This document shows positions 16,979-25,141 of a stretch of 64,000 bases of DNA, in pieces. Made by a program: the position numbers and the translations under genes. Every line of letters begins with the position of its first letter. Within the stretch, counting starts at the first letter, position 1. The notes under the pieces were generated by a model that saw only the letters and a program-made list of their open reading frames with translations, was not told the origin of the DNA and did not search any database. This DNA comes from [Enterobacter] lignolyticus SCF1 (GTDB lineage: Bacteria; Pseudomonadota; Gammaproteobacteria; Enterobacterales; Enterobacteriaceae), in NCBI RefSeq assembly GCF_000164865.1, contig NC_014618.1, positions 3,410,001 through 3,474,000 on the forward strand, written 5' to 3'.

Positions 16979-19240
16979 ATGAATAAGAAAATGAAATTCC
17001 TGACCTTACAGGTCGCTCTGGGAATATACGGGGTAGCGCCAGGGCTGCACGCCGAGGACACCGCGGCTAAAACCGCCGACGACCCGGCGGAAACCATGGT
17101 GGTTACCGCGGCGCAGCAGAACCTTCAGGCGCCGGGGGTCTCGACCATTACCGCCGACGAAATTCGTAAAAACCCTCCCGCCCGCGACGTATCGGAAATT
17201 ATCCGCACCATGCCGGGCGTAAACCTGACCGGGAACTCCACCAGCGGCCAGCGCGGCAACAACCGCCAGATTGATATTCGCGGGATGGGGCCGGAAAACA
17301 CCCTGATTCTGATCGACGGGAAACCGGTCACCAGCCGCAACTCGGTGCGCCTGGGCTGGCGCGGCGAGCGCGATACGCGCGGCGATACCGGCTGGGTGCC
17401 GCCGGAGATGATCGAGCGGATTGAGGTGATCCGCGGCCCGGCGGCGGCACGCTACGGCAACGGCGCCGCGGGCGGGGTGGTCAATATCATCACCAAAAAA
17501 GGCTCGGAAGAGTGGCACGGCTCCTGGAACGCCTATATGAACATGCCGGAGCACAAGGACGAGGGCGCGACAAAGCGCACCAACTTCAGCCTCAGCGGCC
17601 CGCTGGGCGGCGACTTCAGCTTCCGCCTGTACGGCAACCTCGATAAAACCCAGGCCGACGCCTGGGATATCAACGAGGGGCACCAGTCAGAACGTACCGG
17701 CATCTACCAGAATACCCTGCCGGCCGGTCGCGAAGGGGTCGAAAATAAAGACATCAACGGCGTGGCGCGCTGGGATTTCGCGCCGATGCAGTCGCTGGAG
17801 CTTGAGGCAGGCTATAGCCGCCAGGGCAACCTGTACGCGGGCGATACCCAGAACACCAATACCAACAGCCTGGTTAAAGAGAACTACGGCAAAGAGACCA
17901 ACCGCCTCTATCGCCAGAACTATGCGCTGACCTGGAACGGCGGCTGGGACAACGGCGTGACCACCAGCAACTGGGTGCAGTACGAGCACACGCGCAACTC
18001 CCGTATTCCGGAAGGTCTGGCGGGCGGCACCGAGGGGATCTTCGATCCTAACGCCAAACAGAAGTTCGTTGATATCGATCTCTCCGATGTGATGCTGCAC
18101 AGCGAAGTCAGCGTGCCGTTCGATCTGTGGGTGAACCAGAACCTGACGCTGGGTACCGAGTGGAACCAGCAAAAAATGAAGGACATGACCTCCAACACCC
18201 AGACCTTTATGGGCGGGAATATCCCGGGCTACAGCAGCACCAACCGCAGCCCGTACTCGCAGGCGGAGATCTTCTCGCTGTTTGCCGAGAACAACATGGA
18301 GGTCACCGACTCCACCATGCTGACGCCCGCGCTGCGCTTCGATCACCACAGCATCGTTGGCAGCAACTGGAGCCCGTCCCTGAACCTCTCCCAGGGGCTG
18401 GGCGACGACGTCACCCTGAAAATGGGCATCGCCCGCGCCTATAAGGCGCCGAGCCTGTACCAGACCAACCCGAACTACATCCTCTACAGCAAGGGCCAGG
18501 GCTGCTACGCCAGCGGCACCGGTGTGGGCTGCTACCTGCAGGGCAACGACGATCTGAAGGCGGAAACCAGCATCAACAAAGAGATTGGTCTGGAGTTCAA
18601 GCGCGACGGCTGGCTGGCGGGCGTTACCTGGTTTCGTAACGACTACCGCAACAAGATTGAAGCAGGCTATGTCCCGGTCAACCAGACCTCGATAACCAGC
18701 AAAGGCAAAACCACCTATACCGATATCTACCAGTGGGAAAACATCCCCGAAGCGGTGGTGGAAGGCCTTGAGGGAACGCTGAACGTGCCGGTCAGCGAGA
18801 CCATCAGCTGGACCAACAACATCACCTATATGCTGCAAAGTAAGAATAAAGAGACCGGCGAACGCCTGTCGATTATTCCGGCCTATACGCTTAACTCCAC
18901 CCTGAGCTGGCAGGTGACGCAGGATGTGTCGCTACAGTCGACCTTGACCTGGTACGGCAAGCAGCAGCCGAAGAAATACAACTATAAGGGACAGCCGGCG
19001 ACCGGCAGCGAAACCGATGAGGTTAGCCCGTACAGCATCGTTGGCCTGAGCGGCACCTGGGACGCGACCAAAAACGTCAGCCTGACCGCGGGCGTCGACA
19101 ACGTGTTCGACAAGCGCCACTGGCGTGCGGGCAACGCCCAGACCACCGGCGGCGATACTGGTTATATGTACGGCGCTGGCGCCAATACCTATAACGAATC
19201 GGGCCGGACGTGGTTTATGAGCGTTAACACGCACTTCTGA
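16979..19240 (+). CDS. fepA: Ferric enterobactin TonB-dependent receptor FepA
   Basis: An outer-membrane receptor that takes up ferric enterobactin using TonB energy. The signal peptide ends GLHA before EDTAAKT. The TonB box is TMVVTA. The plug domain carries GVSTITADEIRKNP, MPGVNLTGNSTSGQRGNNRQ and DIRGMGPENTLILIDGKPV, and is followed by a 22-strand barrel ending in HF. It has 753 residues (746 in E. coli). Its stop TGA overlaps an ATG, but entD probably starts later (19294). It is controlled by the upstream Fur site. Confidence 0.98.
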   Translation: MNKKMKFLTLQVALGIYGVAPGLHAEDTAAKTADDPAETMVVTAAQQNLQAPGVSTITADEIRKNPPARDVSEIIRTMPGVNLTGNSTSGQRGNNRQIDIRGMGPENTLILIDGKPVTSRNSVRLGWRGERDTRGDTGWVPPEMIERIEVIRGPAAARYGNGAAGGVVNIITKKGSEEWHGSWNAYMNMPEHKDEGATKRTNFSLSGPLGGDFSFRLYGNLDKTQADAWDINEGHQSERTGIYQNTLPAGREGVENKDINGVARWDFAPMQSLELEAGYSRQGNLYAGDTQNTNTNSLVKENYGKETNRLYRQNYALTWNGGWDNGVTTSNWVQYEHTRNSRIPEGLAGGTEGIFDPNAKQKFVDIDLSDVMLHSEVSVPFDLWVNQNLTLGTEWNQQKMKDMTSNTQTFMGGNIPGYSSTNRSPYSQAEIFSLFAENNMEVTDSTMLTPALRFDHHSIVGSNWSPSLNLSQGLGDDVTLKMGIARAYKAPSLYQTNPNYILYSKGQGCYASGTGVGCYLQGNDDLKAETSINKEIGLEFKRDGWLAGVTWFRNDYRNKIEAGYVPVNQTSITSKGKTTYTDIYQWENIPEAVVEGLEGTLNVPVSETISWTNNITYMLQSKNKETGERLSIIPAYTLNSTLSWQVTQDVSLQSTLTWYGKQQPKKYNYKGQPATGSETDEVSPYSIVGLSGTWDATKNVSLTAGVDNVFDKRHWRAGNAQTTGGDTGYMYGAGANTYNESGRTWFMSVNTHF

Positions 19241-19251
19241 TGACCTGTCTC

Positions 19252-19278
19252 CCCCGCTCCGCGTTTTGCGGAGCGGGG
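19252..19278 (+). terminator. Strong 11-bp hairpin between fepA and entD
   Basis: A perfect stem (CCCCGCTCCGC with its complement) closes a five-base GTTTT loop. It begins 12 bases after the fepA stop and ends 15 bases before the entD ATG, just ahead of the AGGAG. No U-run follows, so it is more likely an mRNA stabiliser, attenuator or translation-limiting element than a full terminator. Confidence 0.6.
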
Positions 19279-19293
19279 CGCGGAGGAGACCCC

Positions 19294-19944
19294 ATGCTGA
19301 CCCATCACACCCGCCTCGTCCTTCATGGTACTCCCCTGCACCGCATCGACTTTGCGCCTGCCACCTTCACCGATGCCGATCTCTTCTGGCTCCCTCACCA
19401 CCAGAAGCTGCTGAACGCAGGCCGTAAGCGCAAAGCCGAGCATCTGGCAGGCCGTATAGCGGCGTTTTACGCGCTGCGCGAGCACGGGATCCCGACGATT
19501 GCGGATATCGGTGAGCGGGGTCAGCCAACGTGGCCGCCGGGGTGGTTCGGCAGCATCAGCCACAGCACCACCACCGCGCTGGCGGTGGTGGCCCGCCAGC
19601 GGGTCGGCATGGATAATGAAACGCGACTACAGGCCGGGGAGTGCGAAGAGATAGCCGACAGCATCGCCTGCCCGGACGAACTCGCGCGCCTTCGCGCCTG
19701 CCGCCTCCCCTTTCCGCTGGCGCTGACGCTGGCCTTCAGCGCCAAAGAGAGCCTGTATAAGGCGCTATCGGACAGGTTTCCCGACATGCCGGATTTTCAC
19801 GCCGCGCAGGTGACGCACATTGCCGAACAGCAGCTGATGCTGCATATCAGTCAGGACATTGGCCCGGAATACCGCGACACGCGGTTCCCGATACGTTTTC
19901 ATACCGACGGCAGCCAGGTGATGACGCTGGCGATCGTGGGCTAA
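19294..19944 (+). CDS. entD: Enterobactin phosphopantetheinyl transferase EntD
   Basis: Loads 4'-phosphopantetheine from CoA onto the carrier domains of EntB and EntF. The stretch LNAGRKRKAEHLAGRIAAFYAL is typical of EntD. Motif 1 is GSISHS, motif 2 has the Mg-binding D-x-E in GMDNET, and motif 3 is FSAKESLYK. The ATG at 19240 overlaps the fepA stop but has no ribosome site; the ATG at 19294 has AGGAG five bases before it. This gives 216 residues against 206 in E. coli. It is the last gene of the enterobactin block. Confidence 0.94.
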   Translation: MLTHHTRLVLHGTPLHRIDFAPATFTDADLFWLPHHQKLLNAGRKRKAEHLAGRIAAFYALREHGIPTIADIGERGQPTWPPGWFGSISHSTTTALAVVARQRVGMDNETRLQAGECEEIADSIACPDELARLRACRLPFPLALTLAFSAKESLYKALSDRFPDMPDFHAAQVTHIAEQQLMLHISQDIGPEYRDTRFPIRFHTDGSQVMTLAIVG

Positions 19945-19961
19945 TGCCTTTCCCGTCTTGA

Positions 19962-19980
19962 TTATGCATTTTCCGCATAA
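19962..19980 (+). terminator. Weak hairpin after entD
   Basis: A 6-bp stem (TTATGC/GCATAA) with a seven-base loop lies in the 135-bp gap between entD and the next gene. The rest of the gap has a TATAAT-like hexamer near 20040 and a poor Fur-like match around 20036-20054. The termination role is a guess. Confidence 0.3.
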
Positions 19981-20079
19981 GCTAAGCTGAATTTAAACTT
20001 TAACAGAAGCCGATCACAGCGATAACGTAGCGAATCCTATAATAATCATCCTCTTCTTTTTGCTTCAGGGATCGCCGCT

Positions 20080-21648
20080 ATGACCAAAAAACTGCTGTCG
20101 TTACTGCTGCTGTCTGCGCTGTCAGCCGCTTCGCATGCCGCCACACCCCCTAACACGCTGGTCGTGGCGCAGGGCCTTGACGACCTCGTCAGCCTCGACC
20201 CGGCGGAAGCCAACGAGCTCTCCAGTATTCAGACGGTGCCGAGCCTGTATCAGCGCCTGGTGCAGCCGGATCGCGATAACCCGGAAAAGATCACCCCGAT
20301 TCTGGCGGAGAGCTGGCAGGCTGACCCGGCCGCGAAAACCCTGACCGTGAAGCTCAAACCCGACGCCAAATTTGCCTCCGGCAACCCGCTGCGTCCGGAA
20401 GACATTATTTTCTCCTACACCCGCGCGGTGAAGCTCAATAAATCCCCGGCCTTTATTCTCAACGTGCTGGGCTGGGAGCCGGACAATATCGATGGCCAGC
20501 TTAAGAAAATCGATGACCACACCGTGCAGCTGCACTGGACGGCGGACGTCAGCCCGGCGGTGGCGCTGAATATTTTATCTACGCCAATCGCCTCTATTGT
20601 TGATGAGCAGCTAGTGGCGCCGAACGCCAAAGCGGGCGATTTCGGCAACGGCTGGCTGAAGATGCACTCTGCGGGCAGCGGCGCCTTTAAGATGCGCGTG
20701 TACCAGCCGCATCAGGCCATTGTGCTGGACGCCAACGGCACTTCGCCCGGCGGCGCGCCGAAGATTGACAACGTCATCATTAAAAACGTCCCGGACCCTG
20801 CCTCCCGCCGCCTGCTGATTCAGCAGGGCGATGCCGACATCGCCCGCGACCTGGGCGCCGACCAGATTGACGCCCTGCAGGGGAAAACGGGCGTGAAGGT
20901 GCTGAGCATTCCGTCAGCGGAACAAAACTATCTGGCGTTTAACACCGCCAATACCGCCAACCCGCTGCTCAATAACCCCGCCTTCTGGGAAGCCGCGCGC
21001 TGGCTGGTGGACTACAACGGCATTACCAAAGACCTGCTGAAAGGGCAGTATTTTGTTCACCAGAGCTTCCTGCCGGTCGGTCTGCCGGGCGCACTGGAAA
21101 ATAACCCGTTTACCTTCGATCCGGCCAAAGCAAAGGAAATCCTCGCCAAAGCGGGCATTAAAGATGCGCACTTCACGCTGGATGTGGAAAACAAACCGCC
21201 GTTTATCACCATCGCGCAGTCGATGCAGGCAAGCTTCGCCCAGGGCGGCGTGAAGGTGGATCTGCTGCCTGCCGCGGGCAGCCAGGTGTACGCCCGCGTG
21301 CGCGCCAAACAGCATCAGGCGGCGATTCGCCTGTGGATCCCGGACTACTTTGACGCCCACTCCAACGCCAGCGCCTTTGCGTGGAACGACGGGAAGTCCA
21401 GCACCGTGGCGGGCCTCAACGGCTGGAAAATTCCCGAACTGAATAAACAAACCCTGGCGGCGGTTGCGGAGCCGGACCCGGCAAAACGCCTCGACCTGTA
21501 TAAAAAAATGCAGGAAGAGCTACAGCGCAGCTCGCCGTACGTGTTTGTCGATCAGGGCAAAACGCAGATCGTGGTGCGTGATAACGTCAAAGGCTATCAG
21601 CAGGGGCTGAACGCCGATATGGTGTGGTACGACCGGGTGACCAAGTAA
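20080..21648 (+). CDS. ABC transporter substrate-binding protein, peptide/nickel family
   Basis: A periplasmic binding protein of the SBP_bac_5 family (DppA, OppA, NikA). The signal peptide ends SAASHA before ATPPNTLVVAQG. The family pattern continues with SLDPAEANELSS, ILAESWQADPAAKTLTVKLK and FASGNPLRPEDIIFSYTRA. It has 522 residues, close to NikA and DppA. It is followed by two permeases and two ATPases in the same direction, so a complete importer is encoded. The substrate cannot be read from the sequence; short peptides, nickel or a metal chelate are all possible. It sits 135 bp after entD. Confidence 0.85.
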   Translation: MTKKLLSLLLLSALSAASHAATPPNTLVVAQGLDDLVSLDPAEANELSSIQTVPSLYQRLVQPDRDNPEKITPILAESWQADPAAKTLTVKLKPDAKFASGNPLRPEDIIFSYTRAVKLNKSPAFILNVLGWEPDNIDGQLKKIDDHTVQLHWTADVSPAVALNILSTPIASIVDEQLVAPNAKAGDFGNGWLKMHSAGSGAFKMRVYQPHQAIVLDANGTSPGGAPKIDNVIIKNVPDPASRRLLIQQGDADIARDLGADQIDALQGKTGVKVLSIPSAEQNYLAFNTANTANPLLNNPAFWEAARWLVDYNGITKDLLKGQYFVHQSFLPVGLPGALENNPFTFDPAKAKEILAKAGIKDAHFTLDVENKPPFITIAQSMQASFAQGGVKVDLLPAAGSQVYARVRAKQHQAAIRLWIPDYFDAHSNASAFAWNDGKSSTVAGLNGWKIPELNKQTLAAVAEPDPAKRLDLYKKMQEELQRSSPYVFVDQGKTQIVVRDNVKGYQQGLNADMVWYDRVTK

Positions 21649-21660
21649 TCGCCGTCGGTT

Positions 21661-21697
21661 CCCTCTCCCCTCTCCCCTCTCCTTGACCGGAGAGGGG
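21661..21697 (+). terminator. CCCTCTC tandem repeat and hairpin inside the ABC operon
   Basis: The heptamer CCCTCTC is repeated three times from 21661. The last copy forms a perfect 9-bp stem CCCCTCTCC/GGAGAGGGG (21674-21697, six-base loop) followed by GATTTATTT. It lies between the binding protein and the first permease, where partial termination or 3'-end protection would favour expression of the binding protein. Confidence 0.55.
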
Positions 21698-21726
21698 GAT
21701 TTATTTCAGCCAGTTAAGAGCCACGC

Positions 21727-22749
21727 ATGTCACACACCTCTCCGAAAGCGCTGCGGGTCATCCAGGCGCTTTTCACCCTTGCCCTCACCCTGCTCGGACT
21801 GCTGCTGGTCACCTTTGCGCTGTCGGCGCTGTCGCCGGTCGACCGGGTATTGCAGATTGTCGGCGATCACGCCAGCCAGTCGACCTACGATCAGGTGCGC
21901 CATCAGCTCGGCCTGGATCAGCCGCTGCCGGTACAGTTCTGGCGTTATCTGGTCAACCTTGCGCACGGCGATCTCGGTATTGCCAGCGCCACCGGGCAGC
22001 CGGTGCTGCACGATCTCCTTGCCGTCTTTCCCGCCACGCTTGAGCTGGCGACGCTGGCGCTTATCGTCGGCGCGGCGCTTGGCGTCGCTGCGGGGGTCCT
22101 GTGCGCCCGCTATGCCGGCACTCCCTGGGATCTGGCGGTGCGCACCTTTACGCTGCTGGGCAACTCGGTGCCGATTTTCTGGCTCGGGCTGTTAATGCTG
22201 GCGCTATTCTACGCCAGGCTACAGTGGAGCGCCGGGCCGGGACGGCTTGACGACCTCTACCAGTACACGGTGACGCCGCATACCGGGTTCGCGCTGATCG
22301 ACACCTGGCTTTCCGGCGATATGGCGGCATTTAAAAACGCCGCCAGCCACCTGGTGCTGCCGGTGCTGCTGCTGGCCTACTACGCGCTGGCCAGCATCAC
22401 CCGCCTGACGCGTTCGGCGTGCCTGAGCGAAATGAACAAAGAGTACATCCTGCTGGCCCGCGCCAAAGGGGCGAGCGAAATGACGATTTTGCTGCGCCAC
22501 GTGCTGCCCAATATTCGCGGCACGCTGCTGACGGTCATCGCGCTGGCCTGGACCAGCATGCTGGAGGGCGCGGTGCTGACCGAGACCGTCTTCTCGTGGC
22601 CGGGCATTGGCCGCTACCTCACTACCGCGCTGTTCGCCGGCGACACCACCGCCATTATGGGCGGCACGCTGCTTATCGGCGTCTGCTTTGTCGTGATTAA
22701 TAACCTCACCGATATGCTGGTGCGGTTGACTGACCCGAGGGTGCGCTGA
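21727..22749 (+). CDS. ABC transporter permease 1, DppB/NikB type
   Basis: An inner-membrane permease of the binding-protein-dependent family. It has 340 residues, about six hydrophobic segments, and the first-helix pattern FALSALSPVDRVLQIVGDHA typical of DppB/OppB/NikB. The EAA loop that contacts the ATPase reads EYILLARAKGASEMTILLRH. The stop TGA overlaps the ATG of the next gene. It should pair with the second permease to form the channel. Confidence 0.88.
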   Translation: MSHTSPKALRVIQALFTLALTLLGLLLVTFALSALSPVDRVLQIVGDHASQSTYDQVRHQLGLDQPLPVQFWRYLVNLAHGDLGIASATGQPVLHDLLAVFPATLELATLALIVGAALGVAAGVLCARYAGTPWDLAVRTFTLLGNSVPIFWLGLLMLALFYARLQWSAGPGRLDDLYQYTVTPHTGFALIDTWLSGDMAAFKNAASHLVLPVLLLAYYALASITRLTRSACLSEMNKEYILLARAKGASEMTILLRHVLPNIRGTLLTVIALAWTSMLEGAVLTETVFSWPGIGRYLTTALFAGDTTAIMGGTLLIGVCFVVINNLTDMLVRLTDPRVR

Positions 22750-23582
22750 TGCCTGCTTCCCTGTTTTTGCGTCGCCTGCGCCGTTCGCCCGCCGCCTTCA
22801 GCGGCCTGCTGGCGATCGCCCTGCTGCTGCTGGTCGCCCTGTTTGCGCCGTGGATTGCGCCGCTGGACCCGAACTGGCAGGACGCCGCCGCGCGCCTGCA
22901 GGCGCCTGACGCCCGCCACTGGCTGGGCACCGACAGCTATGGCCGCGACCTGCTCTCGCGGCTGATTTACGGCACCCGCCCGGCGCTTGGGCTGGTGGGG
23001 CTGGTCACCGCCATTACCCTCCCCGTCGGGCTGCTGGTGGGGATCCTCTCCGGCTACTACGGCGGCTGGCTGGAGCGCGTGCTGATGCGTTTTACCGACG
23101 TGGTGATGTCGATGCCGCGCCTGATTCTGGCCTTCGCCTTTGTCGCCATGCTCGGCCCGGGGCTGGTCAACGGCGCACTGGCGCTGGCGCTCACCACCTG
23201 GCCTGCCTATGCGCGGCAGGCGCGCAGCGAAATCCAGCGCCTGCGCCACAGCGACTACCTCGCGGCGGCGGAGATGATGGGCATTCGCGGCTGGCGGCTG
23301 CTGGCGGGCCATATTCTGCCGCTGTGCCTGCCCTCGGCCATCGTTCGTCTGGCGCTGGATCTGGCGGGGATAATCCTTGCCGCCGCCGGTCTGGGCTTCC
23401 TGGGGCTCGGCGCCCGCCCGCCGATGGCGGAATGGGGCGCGATGATCGCCGACGGCATGCAGGTTATTTTCGATCAGTGGTGGATTGCCGCCATTCCGGG
23501 AGGCGCGATTTTGTTCGCCAGCCTCGCCTTTAACCTGCTGGGCGACGGCCTGCGCGATGTGATGGAGCCGCAACATGACTGA
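22749..23582 (+). CDS. ABC transporter permease 2, DppC/NikC type
   Basis: The second permease of the importer, 277 residues. The N-terminal region after the first helix has the DppC/OppC pattern APDARHWLGTDSYGRDLLSR. The ATPase contact loop is YLAAAEMMGIRGWRLLAGHI. It overlaps the previous stop by one base and the following ATPase by eight bases, so the genes are translationally linked. Confidence 0.88.
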   Translation: MPASLFLRRLRRSPAAFSGLLAIALLLLVALFAPWIAPLDPNWQDAAARLQAPDARHWLGTDSYGRDLLSRLIYGTRPALGLVGLVTAITLPVGLLVGILSGYYGGWLERVLMRFTDVVMSMPRLILAFAFVAMLGPGLVNGALALALTTWPAYARQARSEIQRLRHSDYLAAAEMMGIRGWRLLAGHILPLCLPSAIVRLALDLAGIILAAAGLGFLGLGARPPMAEWGAMIADGMQVIFDQWWIAAIPGGAILFASLAFNLLGDGLRDVMEPQHD

Positions 23583-24411
23583 TATTCGTATTCACGCGCA
23601 GGGGCTGAACATTGACTACCCCGGCAGCCGCGTGGTCAACAGCCTCAGCTTTACGCTGGGCAACGAGCGCCTGGCGCTGGTCGGCGAATCCGGCTCCGGT
23701 AAATCCATGAGCGCCCGGGCGCTGATGGGGCTGGTGCGCAGGCCGGGCGTCGTCAGCGCCCAAACGCTGAACGTGCTGGGGCGCGACGTGCTGACGCTCA
23801 GCCCCCGCGGCTGGCAGCAGCTGCGCGGCAACGGCATCGCCATGGTGCTACAGGACCCGCGCTACGCCCTCAACCCGGTGAAAACGGTCGCCGCCCAAAT
23901 CGACGAGGCGCTGACCCTGCATCAGCGCCTGAGCCGCCGCCAGCGCCAGGAACAGGCAGGCGACGCCATTCACGCCGTGGGGCTGGACAGCAGCGTCCTG
24001 AACCGCTATCCCGGCGAACTTTCCGGCGGCATGGGCCAGCGGGTGATGATCGCCATCGCGCTTATCAACAACCCGCAGGTGCTGATTGCCGACGAACCGA
24101 CCTCGGCGCTCGACGCTCGCCTGCGCCAGCAGATCCTCGAACTGCTGGTGGAGCAATGCGAACAGCGGCGGATGGCGATGCTGCTGATAAGCCACGACCT
24201 GCCGCTGGTGGCGGCGCATTGCCACCGCGTGCTGGTGATGTATCAGGGGGAAAAAGTGGATGAAATGGCGGCGCAGCGGCTGCCCGACGCCACGCATCCG
24301 TACACGCGCACGCTGTGGACCTGCCGCCCCAGCGCCAGTACCTTTGGCCAGATGCTGCCCACGCTCGATCGCAGCCAGTCTTTTCGCGGGGTAAACCATG
24401 ACGGTCGTTAA
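23575..24411 (+). CDS. ABC transporter ATPase 1, DppD/NikD type
   Basis: The first ATPase of the importer. It has Walker A (GESGSGKSMS), a signature reading LSGGMGQRV and Walker B (VLIADEPTSALD), followed by LISHDLPLV. GMGQRV in place of the usual GQRQRV resembles NikD/DppD proteins. It has 278 residues. The C-terminal region past HPYTRTLW is short and lacks the Cys-rich tail of DppD/OppD, which is closer to the nickel-type ATPases. It overlaps both neighbours. Confidence 0.88.
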   Translation: MTDIRIHAQGLNIDYPGSRVVNSLSFTLGNERLALVGESGSGKSMSARALMGLVRRPGVVSAQTLNVLGRDVLTLSPRGWQQLRGNGIAMVLQDPRYALNPVKTVAAQIDEALTLHQRLSRRQRQEQAGDAIHAVGLDSSVLNRYPGELSGGMGQRVMIAIALINNPQVLIADEPTSALDARLRQQILELLVEQCEQRRMAMLLISHDLPLVAAHCHRVLVMYQGEKVDEMAAQRLPDATHPYTRTLWTCRPSASTFGQMLPTLDRSQSFRGVNHDGR

Positions 24412-25102
24412 ACTTGAGCAGCTTCAGGTCACCTTCGGCGCCAAAACCGCCGTCAGTTCGGCCAGCTTCGCGGTCAATGCCGGGGAAACGTTCAGCCTGA
24501 TAGGCGCCTCCGGCTGCGGCAAATCGACGCTGTTGCGGGTGCTGGCCGGGCTGCAGCGCGAATGGCAGGGGCAGGTTAGCCTGCTCGACCAGAGCGTGAC
24601 TCCCGGCGCGCGTTTTACCGGCGCGCTGCGCCGCAACGTGCAGATGGTATTTCAGGACCCGTACGCGTCGCTGCATCCGAACCACACGATGTACCGCACG
24701 CTGGCGGAGCCGCTGCAGATCCACGGAAAAACGCAAATTGAAGCGCGCGTCACTACCGCGCTGCAGGAGGTGGGACTGCCCGCCGATGCCGTGAACCGCT
24801 ACCCGCACCAGCTTTCCGGCGGCCAGCGCCAGCGCGTGGCAATTGCCCGCGCGTTGCTGCTGCGCCCGAAAATTCTGCTGCTTGATGAGCCGACCTCGGC
24901 GCTGGATATGTCGGTACAGGCGGAGATCCTCAACCTGCTCAACCGTCTGAAGGGCGAGCACGGCATGACCTACCTGCTGGTCAGCCACGATGCCGACGTG
25001 ATTGCCCATATGTCGGATCGCGCGGCGTTTATGGCCGGGGGCGAAATCCGGCGCTTCTTCGACCGCCGGGCGCTGCTGAGCGGCGAGCACCGGATGGCGT
25101 GA
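24398..25102 (+). CDS. ABC transporter ATPase 2, DppF/NikE type
   Basis: The second ATPase of the importer, 234 residues, which is short for DppF or NikE (about 265-335). Walker A is GASGCGKST, the dipeptide-family Q-loop region is QMVFQDPYASLHPNHTM, the signature is LSGGQRQRV and Walker B is ILLLDEPTSALD. The usual C-terminal oligopeptide extension is missing. It ends the operon and is followed by the strong hairpin at 25106. Confidence 0.87.
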   Translation: MTVVKLEQLQVTFGAKTAVSSASFAVNAGETFSLIGASGCGKSTLLRVLAGLQREWQGQVSLLDQSVTPGARFTGALRRNVQMVFQDPYASLHPNHTMYRTLAEPLQIHGKTQIEARVTTALQEVGLPADAVNRYPHQLSGGQRQRVAIARALLLRPKILLLDEPTSALDMSVQAEILNLLNRLKGEHGMTYLLVSHDADVIAHMSDRAAFMAGGEIRRFFDRRALLSGEHRMA

Positions 25103-25105
25103 CCA

Positions 25106-25138
25106 ACGGCCCCTCTCCCGCACCGGCAGAGGGGCCGT
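25106..25138. terminator. Two-way terminator between ABC operon and ATPase gene
   Basis: A perfect 11-bp stem (ACGGCCCCTCT with its complement) with an 11-base loop fills the gap between the convergent genes. It shares the CCCCTCT/AGAGGGG core with the hairpins at 11482 and 21674. Confidence 0.7.
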
Positions 25139-25141
25139 GCT

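Noticed and set aside
17687..18838. 383-codon minus-strand frame
   Set aside because: It is antisense to fepA and has no recognisable domain.
20036..20054. Fur-like site before the ABC importer
   Set aside because: Only about 12 of 19 positions agree with the consensus, far below the three clear Fur boxes of the cluster.
22614..23576. 320-codon minus-strand frame
   Set aside because: It is opposite the two ABC permease genes, with shadow-type composition.
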